Part shown: positions 24,770 through 33,117 of the stretch, piece by piece | Numbering within the stretch: the stretch's first letter is position 1 | Layout: every line of letters begins with the position of its first letter | Assembly: GCA_900759105.1 (NCBI GenBank) | Contig: CAAETY010000095.1 | Coordinates: forward strand, 1-48,476 | Length of the DNA: 48,476 nucleotides | Reading direction: 5' to 3' | From: Peptococcaceae bacterium | Lineage (GTDB): Bacteria > Bacillota > Peptococcia > Peptococcales > Peptococcaceae | Position numbers and translations under genes: made by a program | The notes under the pieces: generated by a model | What the model saw: only the letters and a program-made list of their open reading frames with translations | The model's database searches: none | Told to the model about the DNA's origin: nothing

Positions 24770-26008
24770 ATGTCATCTTTCAAATTAACATCATTGGAAA
24801 AGCAGTGGATTTACTATGATATTGGCAATTCAGCGTTTACCATGCTTTTATCCACCATTATTCCGATTTATTTCAACGGTTTGGCGGAGGCTGCCAACCT
24901 CTCCAGCGTGGATTATCTCGCATACTGGGGCTATGCGGCGTCAGTGGCAACCTTAATCATAGCTGTTATCGGGCCGGTTTTGGGAACACTGGCTGATACG
25001 AAGGATTTTAAGAAACCGCTTTTCACGGCATTTTTGGCCATTGGGCTTGTGTCCTGTGTGAGCTTGGGCTTTTTTAGCCATTGGCTGGTCTTTTTGATTA
25101 TCTTTGTCATCTGTCGCATCGGCTATTCCGGCAGCTTGATTTTTTACGATTCTATGCTCGGCGATGTCACCACGCCAAGCCGCATGGACTATGTGTCCTC
25201 CAATGGCTATGCGTGGGGCTACATCGGAAGCTGTGTGCCATTTGTCATTGCGCTGGGATTAGTGCTTGGCAACGAAACATTAGGCATTTCCATGACGGTG
25301 GCCATGCGTTTGGCCTTCTGCGTTATTGCACTATGGTGGTTAATGTTTACCCTTCCGCTTTTACGCAATTACAAGCAGCTCCATTATGTAGCGCACTCGG
25401 GCACGGCTTTTCGCGAAAGCTTTCGCCGTCTCGGCCATACCCTCAAAAATATGCGCCACCAAAAGAAGGCTTTTCTCTTCCTGTTGGCATTTTTCTTTTA
25501 TATTGATGGGGTTTACACCATCATTGATATGGCAACCGCCTACGGGACTGCTTTGGGGCTTGACACTACGGGGTTGCTCTTGGCTTTGCTCGTCACCCAA
25601 ATTGTCGCCTTCCCTTGCGCGATTCTATTTGGCAGACTATCTCAACGTGTTGCTACTGCGCGTCTTATCACGCTTTGTATCATTGCCTATTTTGGCATTG
25701 CGGTTTTTGCGGTCTTCCTCGAAAGCCAGTTGCAATTTTGGATGCTTGCTGTCCTTGTTGGGATGTTTCAAGGTGGCATTCAAGCCTTGTCCCGCTCTTA
25801 TTTTGCACGCATCATCCCCTCTGAGCAATCCGGCGAATACTTTGGCATTATGGATATCTGTGGCAAGGGCGCGTCCTTTATGGGCACCACTCTGGTCAGC
25901 ATTGTAAGCCAAATCACCGGCAATATCAGCATCGGTGTCGGTGCCATTGCGATTTTATTCTTAATCGGTCTGGGCTTTTTCCGTATGACCGTTGCAATCA
26001 AGGACTAA
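24770..26008 (+). CDS. MFS transporter, UMF1/Atg22-like family
   Basis: Protein of 412 aa with 12 predicted transmembrane segments. It starts with WIYYDIGNSAFTMLLSTIIP, the hallmark of the UMF1 (Atg22-like) branch, and has the loop GPVLGTLADTKDFKKP between helices 2 and 3. In fungi relatives export amino acids from the vacuole; the bacterial substrate is unknown. ATG 24770 is chosen because AAAGGAG lies 6 bases upstream. It is a single gene, and the terminator at 26007-26057 is shared with the convergent nuclease gene. The upstream gap (24525-24769) is AT-rich without a clear promoter match. Confidence 0.88.
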   Translation: MSSFKLTSLEKQWIYYDIGNSAFTMLLSTIIPIYFNGLAEAANLSSVDYLAYWGYAASVATLIIAVIGPVLGTLADTKDFKKPLFTAFLAIGLVSCVSLGFFSHWLVFLIIFVICRIGYSGSLIFYDSMLGDVTTPSRMDYVSSNGYAWGYIGSCVPFVIALGLVLGNETLGISMTVAMRLAFCVIALWWLMFTLPLLRNYKQLHYVAHSGTAFRESFRRLGHTLKNMRHQKKAFLFLLAFFFYIDGVYTIIDMATAYGTALGLDTTGLLLALLVTQIVAFPCAILFGRLSQRVATARLITLCIIAYFGIAVFAVFLESQLQFWMLAVLVGMFQGGIQALSRSYFARIIPSEQSGEYFGIMDICGKGASFMGTTLVSIVSQITGNISIGVGAIAILFLIGLGFFRMTVAIKD

Positions 26009-26057
26009 AAAGAAATGCCCTCGATTCCGCTTGGAATCGAAGGCATTTCTTTTTTTC
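26007..26057. terminator. Shared terminator between the MFS and nuclease genes
   Basis: A 22-bp stem with one mismatch (26007-26028 with 26033-26054) has A-run and T-run flanks, so it works in both directions. Confidence 0.92.
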
Positions 26058-26058
26058 A

Positions 26059-27087
26059 TTATGGGCAACAGGTTTTGCAGGGTTCGTAACCACTGTTGCA
26101 TACTTCATCACGTGTCGCAGTGATATATCGCGGATTCTTCATGGATTTCACGCTACGGCAATCCGGGGTGTGAAATTTTTTGCTGTTGTCATTCAAGACA
26201 TAGTCATGGGTTTCGGTAGCGGTGGCATTATCGACTGAAGGGCTTTCTGCTGTTGTACCTTCATCGACGACGGCAGCACCGTTATCGAGCCAGCTTTCGC
26301 CGGTGGCATAGTCAATACCGATGCCCGGCTGTACGTTGTAAGCATAGACGCAATAGCAAATTCCTTCGCCGTTATCTTCCACAGAGTAGGCTTCCATAAG
26401 CACCCCATTCGCCACGAGGTCATTGCCGACAAATACCGGTGTCACGCGATAAAGCACGTGGTTATCGGTTTCTTTCACATAGTCGGCGACCATATTTTCA
26501 AAAGGCAGCATGCCTTCCATATTGAGGTAGCGGGTTCCGGTAATGAGATTGCTTTTATTGGCATTTTCGCCGCTGAGCTGATAGCCGATAAGATGACAAC
26601 GATTGTACAGGTATTTCCCATCGACATTGTCGTACTTAACCATTTGCCAGCCGCTTGGCTTCACTTGTCCAATGCTGCCGCGTTTTTCTGTCGGCATAAG
26701 GTCTTTACCAACGCATGCAACGGCAACACCGCAACGTCCAAGGTTATCCAGTGGGGCGTAGTTTTCATAGGAAGTGGTGCTGAGATCGCTTTTGGCAAAA
26801 TATGGAATGTTGTCGTGAATGACCGTAAATGCTGCACCGGTATAAGCCGGTACTTGTTCCGGCACAAATACATCAGCGATATCGTTAATCGCAATCGTAT
26901 CCTCGTTGTTGATGGCTTCCTTGGCTGCTTCTGTCGCTTCCTCGCTTGCGCCGTCTTCTTCCGCTGCGCTGCCAACATATTCGCTGCCGGCCGGTGTGGT
27001 TTCGTCAATGCTGTCGCAGCCGGTTACCAGATTCATGCTCATTGCGATTGCAAGCAACAGCGCCATCCATTTGCGTTGTTTGATCAT
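26059..27087 (-). CDS. Secreted DNA/RNA non-specific endonuclease, lipoprotein
   Basis: Protein of 342 aa. The signal sequence ends in lipobox LVTGC (Cys24), and an acidic linker follows. The nuclease core occupies about residues 75-260. Its key motif is YNRCHLIGYQLSGENANKSN, which has the catalytic His and the metal-binding Asn of the beta-beta-alpha-metal (DRGH-type, here NRCH) nucleases, followed by ITGTRYLN. The C-terminal 45 residues (KKFHTPDCRSVKSM, CNSGYEPCKTCCP) are a Cys-rich module common on such DNA-entry type nucleases. A role in nutrient scavenging or DNA processing is plausible. Its start overlaps the stop of the preceding gene (ATGA), so translation is coupled. Confidence 0.88.
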   Translation of the reverse strand: MIKQRKWMALLLAIAMSMNLVTGCDSIDETTPAGSEYVGSAAEEDGASEEATEAAKEAINNEDTIAINDIADVFVPEQVPAYTGAAFTVIHDNIPYFAKSDLSTTSYENYAPLDNLGRCGVAVACVGKDLMPTEKRGSIGQVKPSGWQMVKYDNVDGKYLYNRCHLIGYQLSGENANKSNLITGTRYLNMEGMLPFENMVADYVKETDNHVLYRVTPVFVGNDLVANGVLMEAYSVEDNGEGICYCVYAYNVQPGIGIDYATGESWLDNGAAVVDEGTTAESPSVDNATATETHDYVLNDNSKKFHTPDCRSVKSMKNPRYITATRDEVCNSGYEPCKTCCP

Positions 27088-27491
27088 TGATGGTATTCCT
27101 CCCGTGTGATTTTTTCATGGGAATAGCCTTCGAAATCTTCACTCGCAACCAATGACCATTCCTCTAGGTTCAAATCCAAATATAAATCCGATGGATAATG
27201 ACGGTTCCAACGATAAACAATCAAGGTATCAATGTGTTCCTTTACCGGTGCAAGCGGTTGATTCTCCACAAAGCACCATGCCGCCGGTGGTGCCTCCGTC
27301 AAAAACTGCTCAGACACATGCGTTGCTATGCCATCGCAAAATAGTGGCGCAGAATAGTCGTTCATCCATATCGCTTCGCCGTTTGCTCTGCTGACAATAT
27401 CGGCAATCAGCTTGCGGTCTTTGCTTTGACGTCGATGGTTAAAGCACATTCCATTGCAATCGTCTAAACATACAATGACTTTCACGGACAT
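27084..27491 (-). CDS. Small acidic cytosolic protein coupled to the nuclease gene
   Basis: Protein of 135 aa with no signal peptide. It contains CLDDCNGMCFNHRRQSKDR near the start, IVYRWNRHYPSD and FEGYSHEKITREEY near the end. Related proteins seem, from memory, to sit next to such nucleases and are sometimes mislabelled ribonuclease Z, but no metallo-hydrolase motif is present. ATG 27491 is 3 bases from AGGAGGGA; the GTG two codons later (27485) has better spacing and may be the true start. A 4-base overlap with the nuclease suggests a partner, possibly an inhibitor or immunity protein, which is inference. Confidence 0.7.
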   Translation of the reverse strand: MSVKVIVCLDDCNGMCFNHRRQSKDRKLIADIVSRANGEAIWMNDYSAPLFCDGIATHVSEQFLTEAPPAAWCFVENQPLAPVKEHIDTLIVYRWNRHYPSDLYLDLNLEEWSLVASEDFEGYSHEKITREEYHQ

Positions 27492-27637
27492 TCCCTCCTA
27501 TCAATAAACTATTTACCCAGTATAGCATATTCGATTGCAGAGAGCGAGCAACGCAATCGATAGGGGATTTATTCTTGTTTTTCACGTCCATTTTCACTAT
27601 TATAAAAATATCCAAATAAAAAAGGGGAGGGCTATTC

Positions 27638-28030
27638 ATGGCTACCATCGAAGAACAAGTCAAAGCACTAAAGAAAGAAAAGGACTACTGCTGTACCCAA
27701 TGTATGTTTCAAATCGCGGGTTTAGATTCCCTTGGTCTTGCGGATGATGTCTGCCAAAAGGCATTGCGCGCTTTAGGCTGGGGCGTACGCACCCAAACAA
27801 CCTGTGGTGCTATCACCGGGGCTGCTATGGCGCTCTCCTTGCACATTGACGACAAAAAAGATATGGCGCAAGCAGTGGAAGAATACACCACATGGTTCAA
27901 AAGCGTTTACGGTTCAACTGAATGCGGCGATATCTTGGGCTGGGGAAAAAAACCGGATGGCTCCTGCCATGACAAGGTGGTAGCACCATGCATTCGCAAG
28001 GTACTGGAAATGATTGACGCACGTCAATAA
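27638..28030 (+). CDS. C_GCAxxG_C_C family protein
   Basis: Protein of 130 aa with nine Cys. The family pattern is visible as YCCTQCMFQIAG near residue 17, TCGAITGAAMALSL near 55, STECGDILGW near 93 and VVAPCIRKV near 115. Members are small redox-active or metal-binding proteins of anaerobes with unknown partners. GGGGAGGG lies upstream of the ATG. An inverted repeat CGATTGC/GCAATCG lies at about 27533-27560. It is a single gene with a clear terminator, divergent from the nuclease pair. Confidence 0.88.
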   Translation: MATIEEQVKALKKEKDYCCTQCMFQIAGLDSLGLADDVCQKALRALGWGVRTQTTCGAITGAAMALSLHIDDKKDMAQAVEEYTTWFKSVYGSTECGDILGWGKKPDGSCHDKVVAPCIRKVLEMIDARQ

Positions 28031-28042
28031 TACTCGATATGC

Positions 28043-28073
28043 AAAAAGCGGCATCTGCGTATGCCGCTTTTTT
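28043..28073 (+). terminator. Terminator of the C_GCAxxG_C_C gene
   Basis: A perfect 12-bp stem AAAAAGCGGCAT/ATGCCGCTTTTT is followed by T. Confidence 0.92.
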
Positions 28074-28114
28074 GTTTTTCAAGTTCGATGAAACAGCCAA
28101 TCATTCGATTGGCA

Positions 28115-28152
28115 CAAAAAAGACCATCCTCTCACCGGAGGATGGTCTCATT
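28115..28152 (-). terminator. Terminator of the FxLYD lipoprotein gene
   Basis: A perfect 10-bp stem (28122-28131 with 28138-28147) is followed on the minus strand by seven T. Confidence 0.9.
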
Positions 28153-28154
28153 TT

Positions 28155-29309
28155 TTAGGATTCTACGATAGCGTATACTTCGTATTCATCATAGCCGTTA
28201 AAGCCGCTTCTGTTTTGAATATTGAAGGATACTTTTTCTTTGGCCGGAATGCTATTGAGGCGTTCGGTAGAACCGCCGACAATTTTTCCGTCCTTGTAAT
28301 AAACCACGGATACCAAGACACCCGGCACTTCATAATCGGTCTTGTTGGTAATGGTACCGCTGTACACAGCGCGATTATCCTCATGGGATTCTTTTACATC
28401 GCTCACCTTGAGATCACTTGCCGCAAAGACACCGGAGCCTTCATATGGCACAATATCATAGTCGGTATTTTTGACTTTAATCTCAACGGAATCCGGTACG
28501 CCATTTTTGCATTTAATGGTATCCCCAAAGATCACACGAGTATCCGGTGCAATCCCGGCTAAGGTGCGTTTTTGCTTACTTACCAAGCCACCGTCTGCTG
28601 TACGAACGGTAATCTCGATGGTTGGTGACTTGATGGCGTTGTATTTATTGAGGTTTGCCATTTCAACGCCGTAGTAAACCATGGATACGCCATTGCCTTC
28701 ATTTTCGATGGCATAGCCGCTGTTCACGAGTTTCACGTTTTTAACGGATTCTTCTTTTGCAGCTTCTTCATTGCTTACTGAAGTGTCATCGGAATCATCC
28801 TTCTTGTGGCCTTTCTTTTTCTTGTCGGAATCCGGTACATCAACAGCGAGGCTGCTATAATCGTTTTCGCTTGGTACCAATGTTACCGCATAGCCCTGTT
28901 CACCGGCTTCCAAGATGAGCTTGCCGTCTTCATAGCTAAAATGACGGGTTTCATCCGGTGCAGCATACCCACTTGTCGCCATAATGGCTTCATCACGTTC
29001 GGAGCTCCAGCTATATGTATCTACTTTCTTCTTTGGCGCTTTGTAGGTCCCTGCCCAATAAACAGAACCGTTTTGATCGTAGTTGCTGACCCAATGCAAC
29101 TCAATTAAATCGCCTTTGATGAAACCTGCAAGGTAGTAATCGTTACCTTGGGTTTCTGCCTCCCAACTGCCTGTTAAATCCAAGGCATCTTCTGCAACGG
29201 CTTGTTCCTCTGTCGCAGAACCGGCGTTATCGCTCTCATTGCCGCAAGCCGGTAACATTACCACCGCAACCATTAAAATCAGCGCGAGCATTTTTTTAGA
29301 AAACTTCAT
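28155..29309 (-). CDS. Lipoprotein with a C-terminal FxLYD-like domain
   Basis: Protein of 384 aa. The signal peptide ends in lipobox LPACG (Cys22). An N-terminal beta-rich domain at about 45-160 (LTGSWEAETQGNDYYLAGFI) is reminiscent of lipocalin-like stress lipoproteins. A very polar linker (DSDKKKKGHKKDDSDD) follows, then two immunoglobulin-like segments. The last, about 300-384 (AVYSGTITNKTDYEVPGVLV, VVYYKDGKIVGGS), fits the FxLYD pattern of extracellular Bacillota proteins. Ligand unknown. AGGTGA precedes the ATG. Single gene with a terminator. Confidence 0.82.
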   Translation of the reverse strand: MKFSKKMLALILMVAVVMLPACGNESDNAGSATEEQAVAEDALDLTGSWEAETQGNDYYLAGFIKGDLIELHWVSNYDQNGSVYWAGTYKAPKKKVDTYSWSSERDEAIMATSGYAAPDETRHFSYEDGKLILEAGEQGYAVTLVPSENDYSSLAVDVPDSDKKKKGHKKDDSDDTSVSNEEAAKEESVKNVKLVNSGYAIENEGNGVSMVYYGVEMANLNKYNAIKSPTIEITVRTADGGLVSKQKRTLAGIAPDTRVIFGDTIKCKNGVPDSVEIKVKNTDYDIVPYEGSGVFAASDLKVSDVKESHEDNRAVYSGTITNKTDYEVPGVLVSVVYYKDGKIVGGSTERLNSIPAKEKVSFNIQNRSGFNGYDEYEVYAIVES

Positions 29310-29514
29310 TCACCTATTCCCCTTCCCCACGATTTTCATTTGGTCCTGAAACCAATATGTATGGATAGTGACAAAAGTTTCAATTTAGTAAAAATATCAC
29401 AGAATAATTACATCATAAATCCCCCTAAAAGTCAATAAAAAACGCCTTTTAGCCTTTTTTGAAGCCTGTTCAGGCCTTGCATTATATCGCGTCAACAGAC
29501 TACCTTGAAAGGAC
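29310..29514. other. AT-rich gap with no gene
   Basis: Nothing codes here. It contains short self-complementary stretches near 29440-29475 (AGGCC/GGCCT-like) and leads into the promoter at 29515-29543. Confidence 0.4.
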
Positions 29515-29543
29515 TTGACGCAAGCTTTTCATCGCTATAAAAT
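29515..29543 (+). promoter_or_regulatory. Promoter of the EIIC-like permease gene
   Basis: TTGACG (29515-29520), 17 bases, TAAAAT (29538-29543). A small hairpin, GGGTG/CACCC (29554-29569), lies at the start of the leader. Confidence 0.65.
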
Positions 29544-29599
29544 GAGGTGCACTGGGTGTCTTGTCACCCAACTTTACAACCATCGAAAGGATGAGAGGG

Positions 29600-30694
29600 A
29601 TGAATCAATTTCAAGCTTTTTTGAAGCGCAAGGACATCGAAATTTCTTTACGTCGCTATGGTATTGATGCACTGGGCGCGATGGCCCAAGGGCTTTTTTG
29701 CTCACTTTTAATCGGTACCATCATCAATACCATTGGCACTCAATTTCATATTGGCGCGTTAACGCAAACGGTTGCCACTATTAACGGCATTGACTATACG
29801 GTGGGCAGTTTGGCTTCTGCCATGAGTGGTCCCGCCATGGCGGTGGCTATTGGCTATGCACTCCGTTGTCCACCGCTCGTACTCTTTTCGTTAATCACTG
29901 TCGGCTTTTCTGCCAACGCCTTGGGTGGCGCCGGTGGACCGCTCTCGGTTCTCTTTGTCGCCATTGTTGCCGCTGAAATCGGTAAAGCAGTCAGCAAGGA
30001 AACGAAAATTGATATTTTGGTTACACCGCTGGTTACCATTGGCATTGGGGTAGCGCTCTCTGCATGGTGGGCGCCACCTTTGGGCGCTGCTGCTATGAAG
30101 GTGGGGAATCTTATCATGTGGGCCACCGAATTACAACCGTTCTTTATGGGTATTTTGGTGAGTGTGCTCGTTGGAATTGCCCTTACTTTGCCTATTTCCT
30201 CCGCTGCAATTTGCGCCGCCTTTGGTCTCACCGGTCTGGCCGGTGGTGCGGCAGTGGCCGGTTGCTGTGCACAAATGGTAGGCTTTGCGGTAATGAGCTT
30301 TAAAGAAAACCGCTGGGGCGGACTCATCAGCCAAGGCTTGGGCACCTCCATGCTACAAATGGGCAATATCGTCCGTAATCCTTGGATTTGGGTTGGCCCG
30401 ACCTTGGCTTCTGCCATCACCGGTCCGCTTGCCACCTGCCTGTTCCATCTTGAAATGAACGGTACGCCGGTTTCTTCCGGAATGGGTACCTGTGGCTTTG
30501 TCGGCCCTATCGGTGTTTACGCCGGCTGGGTTGCTGACGTTGCAGAAGGTACCAAAGCTGCCATCGGCGCTTGGGACTGGCTTGCTATGGCACTGATTTG
30601 TTTTGTGCTTCCTGCTATCTTGGCACCGCTTTTCAATGCACTAATGCGCAAGCTCGGCAAGGTCAAGGATGGTGACATGACCCTCGAGAACTAA
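29600..30694 (+). CDS. PTS EIIC-type (PTS_EIIC_2) membrane permease, orphan
   Basis: Membrane protein of 364 aa, Gly- and Ala-rich, with 8 to 10 helices. Features such as TIINTIGTQFHIGALTQTVA, GFSANALGGAGGPLSVLFVA, LTLPISSAAICAAFGLTGLA and GTPVSSGMGTCGFVGPIGVY match the PTS_EIIC_2 family. No EIIA or EIIB domain is fused or encoded nearby, so sugar phosphorylation by this unit is uncertain and it may act as a plain transporter. I chose ATG 29600 because AAAGGA lies 8 bases upstream; ATG 29591 overlaps that site. The terminator follows directly. Confidence 0.82.
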   Translation: MNQFQAFLKRKDIEISLRRYGIDALGAMAQGLFCSLLIGTIINTIGTQFHIGALTQTVATINGIDYTVGSLASAMSGPAMAVAIGYALRCPPLVLFSLITVGFSANALGGAGGPLSVLFVAIVAAEIGKAVSKETKIDILVTPLVTIGIGVALSAWWAPPLGAAAMKVGNLIMWATELQPFFMGILVSVLVGIALTLPISSAAICAAFGLTGLAGGAAVAGCCAQMVGFAVMSFKENRWGGLISQGLGTSMLQMGNIVRNPWIWVGPTLASAITGPLATCLFHLEMNGTPVSSGMGTCGFVGPIGVYAGWVADVAEGTKAAIGAWDWLAMALICFVLPAILAPLFNALMRKLGKVKDGDMTLEN

Positions 30695-30700
30695 TTTATC

Positions 30701-30735
30701 AACGGATGTGAGATGCACGCTCACGTCCGTTTTTT
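30701..30735 (+). terminator. Terminator of the EIIC-like gene
   Basis: 12-base arms (30701-30712 with 30720-30731, one wobble) are followed by six T. Confidence 0.9.
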
Positions 30736-30792
30736 CTTATTTTAATGTGAAAAATAGTCTAAAAACGTGTTCTCATTTATCATTAACCGCGT

Positions 30793-30860
30793 TATAATAG
30801 CTAACGGTGATAGCATCACTGTATTTAACAATCGATTGGCATTGCAATCTCAATTGATTG
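30793..30860 (+). promoter_or_regulatory. Promoter -10 and leader hairpin of the siroheme protein gene
   Basis: TATAAT at 30793-30798 has a weak -35 (TTCTCA at 30770-30775). The leader carries CAATCGATTG (30829-30838) and CAATTGATTG (30851-30860). These are direct repeats that are also near-palindromes and can pair in RNA over 10 bp with one G-U, enclosing the palindrome ATTGCAAT. It could be an operator pair or an RNA hairpin. Confidence 0.5.
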
Positions 30861-30882
30861 CCTATTTAGAGGAGGATTCACA

Positions 30883-31536
30883 ATGGAATTTAATACTCAA
30901 GTAACTGCCCACAAGGATGATACCTACGCACTCTCTATTAACTTAGATTATGGTTTTATGAGCCCAGACGATTTGATTAAAATCGCTGAACTCGCTAAAA
31001 AGTACAATGTTACCAAAATGATGGCAACCACCGCTAAAAAAGTAAGCTTCTACAATGTTCCTGCTGAAAACGTTAACCCACTTTGGGATGATCTCAAGGC
31101 AACCTTCGGCGCACGTCTTCGCACCCCAAAAGGCAAAATCATTGTTTGCCCCGGGAAGGATGTTTGTAAATTCGCAATGCCTGGTTTTGACGGCCACGCT
31201 ATGGCTGATGAAATTACCAAGATTTCTCAAGCACACAATGCCGGCAAAATCAAAGTAGGTGTATCCACCTGTCCACGTTGCTGCTCCATGGCACAAGTTC
31301 GTGACATCGGCGTTTACGCAGCAGGTAAAGGTTGGACTGTTACCGTTGGCGGTAACGGCGCTTCCCGCCCACACACCGGTGGCGTAGTAGCTTCCGGCCT
31401 TTCTGATGAAGAAGTGGTTAAAGTGGTTGATAAAATTTATTCCTTCATCGAAACCACCAAAAATGGCGATGAACGTTCTGCAAAGCTTTTGGATCGCGTT
31501 GGCGTTGATGAACTCAAGGCTTACCTCGAAAAATAA
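30883..31536 (+). CDS. Single-repeat siroheme [4Fe-4S] protein (low-molecular-mass sulfite reductase type)
   Basis: Protein of 217 aa holding one nitrite/sulfite reductase half-repeat and one [4Fe-4S]-siroheme domain. The cluster ligands are all present: Cys89 and Cys95 (VCPGKDVCKFA, C-x5-C) and Cys130 and Cys134 (STCPRCCSM, C-x3-C). The size matches the monomeric low-spin assimilatory-type sulfite reductase described from Desulfovibrio, not the two-repeat enzymes. It may reduce sulfite or nitrite with an external donor, but no reductase partner or siroheme synthesis gene is nearby. GAGGAGG precedes the ATG. Confidence 0.88.
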   Translation: MEFNTQVTAHKDDTYALSINLDYGFMSPDDLIKIAELAKKYNVTKMMATTAKKVSFYNVPAENVNPLWDDLKATFGARLRTPKGKIIVCPGKDVCKFAMPGFDGHAMADEITKISQAHNAGKIKVGVSTCPRCCSMAQVRDIGVYAAGKGWTVTVGGNGASRPHTGGVVASGLSDEEVVKVVDKIYSFIETTKNGDERSAKLLDRVGVDELKAYLEK

Positions 31537-31547
31537 TTTACATCCTC

Positions 31548-31577
31548 AAAAGCGCTTGCTCCGGCAAGCGCTTTTTT
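31548..31577 (+). terminator. Terminator of the siroheme protein gene
   Basis: 12-bp perfect stem AAAAGCGCTTGC/GCAAGCGCTTTT, loop TCCG, then T. Confidence 0.92.
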
Positions 31578-31611
31578 GTTCCATCACTTGACAGCAAATT
31601 TCTCTACAAGC

Positions 31612-31654
31612 AAAAATCCCAAGCCTTTCTTGATAGACAGGCTTGGGATTTTTT
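31612..31654 (-). terminator. Terminator of rplI and the his-yybS-rplI unit
   Basis: A perfect 15-bp stem (31612-31626 with 31639-31653, including its A/T flanks) lies 10 bases past the rplI stop. It is the first clear minus-strand terminator after the his promoter about 9 kb upstream. Confidence 0.9.
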
Positions 31655-31664
31655 AATGCGCATA

Positions 31665-32111
31665 TTATTCTGCTACAACTTGAACCTTCAAGGTGAATTT
31701 AACTTCCGGATGAAGCTTCACGGTAGCATTGAAGGTACCGAGTTCTTTAATTTTTTCATCGAGAACGATTTTGCGCTTGTCAATGTCAACATTGAAATCA
31801 CTCTTGATGACTTCTGCCACTTCCTTGTTGGTGATGGTGCCAAAGAGCTTGCCGCCGGCGCCTTCTTTTGCCTTAATGACCACTTTTTGGTCCTTCAAGC
31901 GTGCTTCGATGCCTTCAGCTTGCGCCTTTTCGTATGCACGATCTTCAGCTTCTTGGGCTTGTTGTTCAGCCAAGCGCTTGAGGTTTGGCTTGGTGGCTTC
32001 TACTGCCACGTTATTCTTAAAAAGGAAGTTATGCGCATAGCCGCTCTTTACGTCTACGACTTCGCCACGTTTCCCAACTTTAGGGACATCTTCGGTTAAA
32101 ATTACTTTCAT
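31665..32111 (-). CDS. rplI: 50S ribosomal protein L9
   Basis: Protein of 148 aa, normal length. The N-terminal rRNA-binding domain has VPKVGKRGEVVDVKSGYAHN, a long connecting helix follows (LKRLAEQQAQEAEDRAYEKA), and the C-terminal domain contains GGKLFGTITNKEVAEVIK. The start overlaps the stop of yybS by four bases (ATGA), and AAAGGAG lies inside yybS, so it is coupled to that gene. In Bacillus the order is yybS-gdpP-rplI; here gdpP is missing between them. Confidence 0.97.
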   Translation of the reverse strand: MKVILTEDVPKVGKRGEVVDVKSGYAHNFLFKNNVAVEATKPNLKRLAEQQAQEAEDRAYEKAQAEGIEARLKDQKVVIKAKEGAGGKLFGTITNKEVAEVIKSDFNVDIDKRKIVLDEKIKELGTFNATVKLHPEVKFTLKVQVVAE

Positions 32112-33103
32112 ATTGATTTTGCTCCTTTCTTTGTGGTTCTCAAATGACGGAAATCAGAGATACAGTCAAAGACACCAAATACCGCCAATACGACGAATAA
32201 ATAAATGCCCATAAAGAATGCCAGCATAATATACAATAGCTTCATGAGCGGTGTCGCTTCCGAGAACCTGAGCTTGGCGATGGTATACGAAAATCCTTCT
32301 ACTACCATGCACGCCGCTCCTATAACCATAACATTTACCGCCATAATCCACAAGAGGTGAATATCAATATAGCGGTTTGCCAAGAGCGCAATCCACGCAC
32401 CCAAAACCGGTACGAGCACCCATGTTGGCATAATAACAGACTTCATATCAGGACTTTGCAAATTTGGCGTAATGTTCATACGCTTGCACACCCACTGCAA
32501 AATCCAAAGATGCAAGGCTGTCATAAGCGCGAAAAGCACCGTATAAATGCCCGGTATCATTTGCATAAAGAGGTGGGTCGTGTGTCTAAAGGTTTCTTCT
32601 GCTTCCAATGCTGTAATGCCGCTTGTTTGAGCAATGGTATTAAAAACACCAAGACTTTCCGCACTTGCAATCATATCCTCTTCCATAGTAAAGAAGGTTT
32701 GCATAAAAGCAGTGATATCAAAGCCCATCACCGCAAGCTGAATCAGCAAATACAGCGCCATCCCGCCGGCTTGCGCCAGCGTCACAAAAATAAACACACT
32801 GCCGTAGGGGCGTCGTTGCTTTATCAGTGCGCCACCAACAAGCCCCATCAGTGCACTTTGACAAGCAAAGCTAATGCCGGCAAGTGGCCCGCCCAACAGA
32901 ATCCCTATCAAAATACTTGCCACCACTGTGACCAAAATAGCAAAACGTACAGACACCAAAAGCACCGCTACCGCAATCGGTAGTGGTGCTATCAGTCCAA
33001 AAAAGAGTGGCATAAATTGACTCATTGCTGCAAAAGCCACCGTAATGGCTGCAAGCATTCCGCCTAACGCAACCGGTGAACGGGTTGGTTGTAGACGACT
33101 CAT
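32108..33103 (-). CDS. YybS-like membrane protein (DUF2232)
   Basis: Membrane protein of 331 aa with about eight helices. It matches the DUF2232/YybS family in its N-terminal S-component-like block (GGMLAAITVAFAAMSQFMPL, PLPIAVAVLLVSVRFAILVT) and in its place next to rplI. The function is unknown; resemblance to ECF transporter S components suggests a small-molecule binder. Its Shine-Dalgarno TAAGGAGGGGG includes the hisE stop codon, 14 bases away, so it continues the his transcript. Confidence 0.85.
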   Translation of the reverse strand: MSRLQPTRSPVALGGMLAAITVAFAAMSQFMPLFFGLIAPLPIAVAVLLVSVRFAILVTVVASILIGILLGGPLAGISFACQSALMGLVGGALIKQRRPYGSVFIFVTLAQAGGMALYLLIQLAVMGFDITAFMQTFFTMEEDMIASAESLGVFNTIAQTSGITALEAEETFRHTTHLFMQMIPGIYTVLFALMTALHLWILQWVCKRMNITPNLQSPDMKSVIMPTWVLVPVLGAWIALLANRYIDIHLLWIMAVNVMVIGAACMVVEGFSYTIAKLRFSEATPLMKLLYIMLAFFMGIYLFVVLAVFGVFDCISDFRHLRTTKKGAKSI

Positions 33104-33117
33104 ATTTTGCCCCCTCC

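Noticed and set aside
29591..29602. ATG 29591 as start of the EIIC-like gene
   Set aside because: It abuts the AAAGG ribosome site. ATG 29600 has proper spacing.
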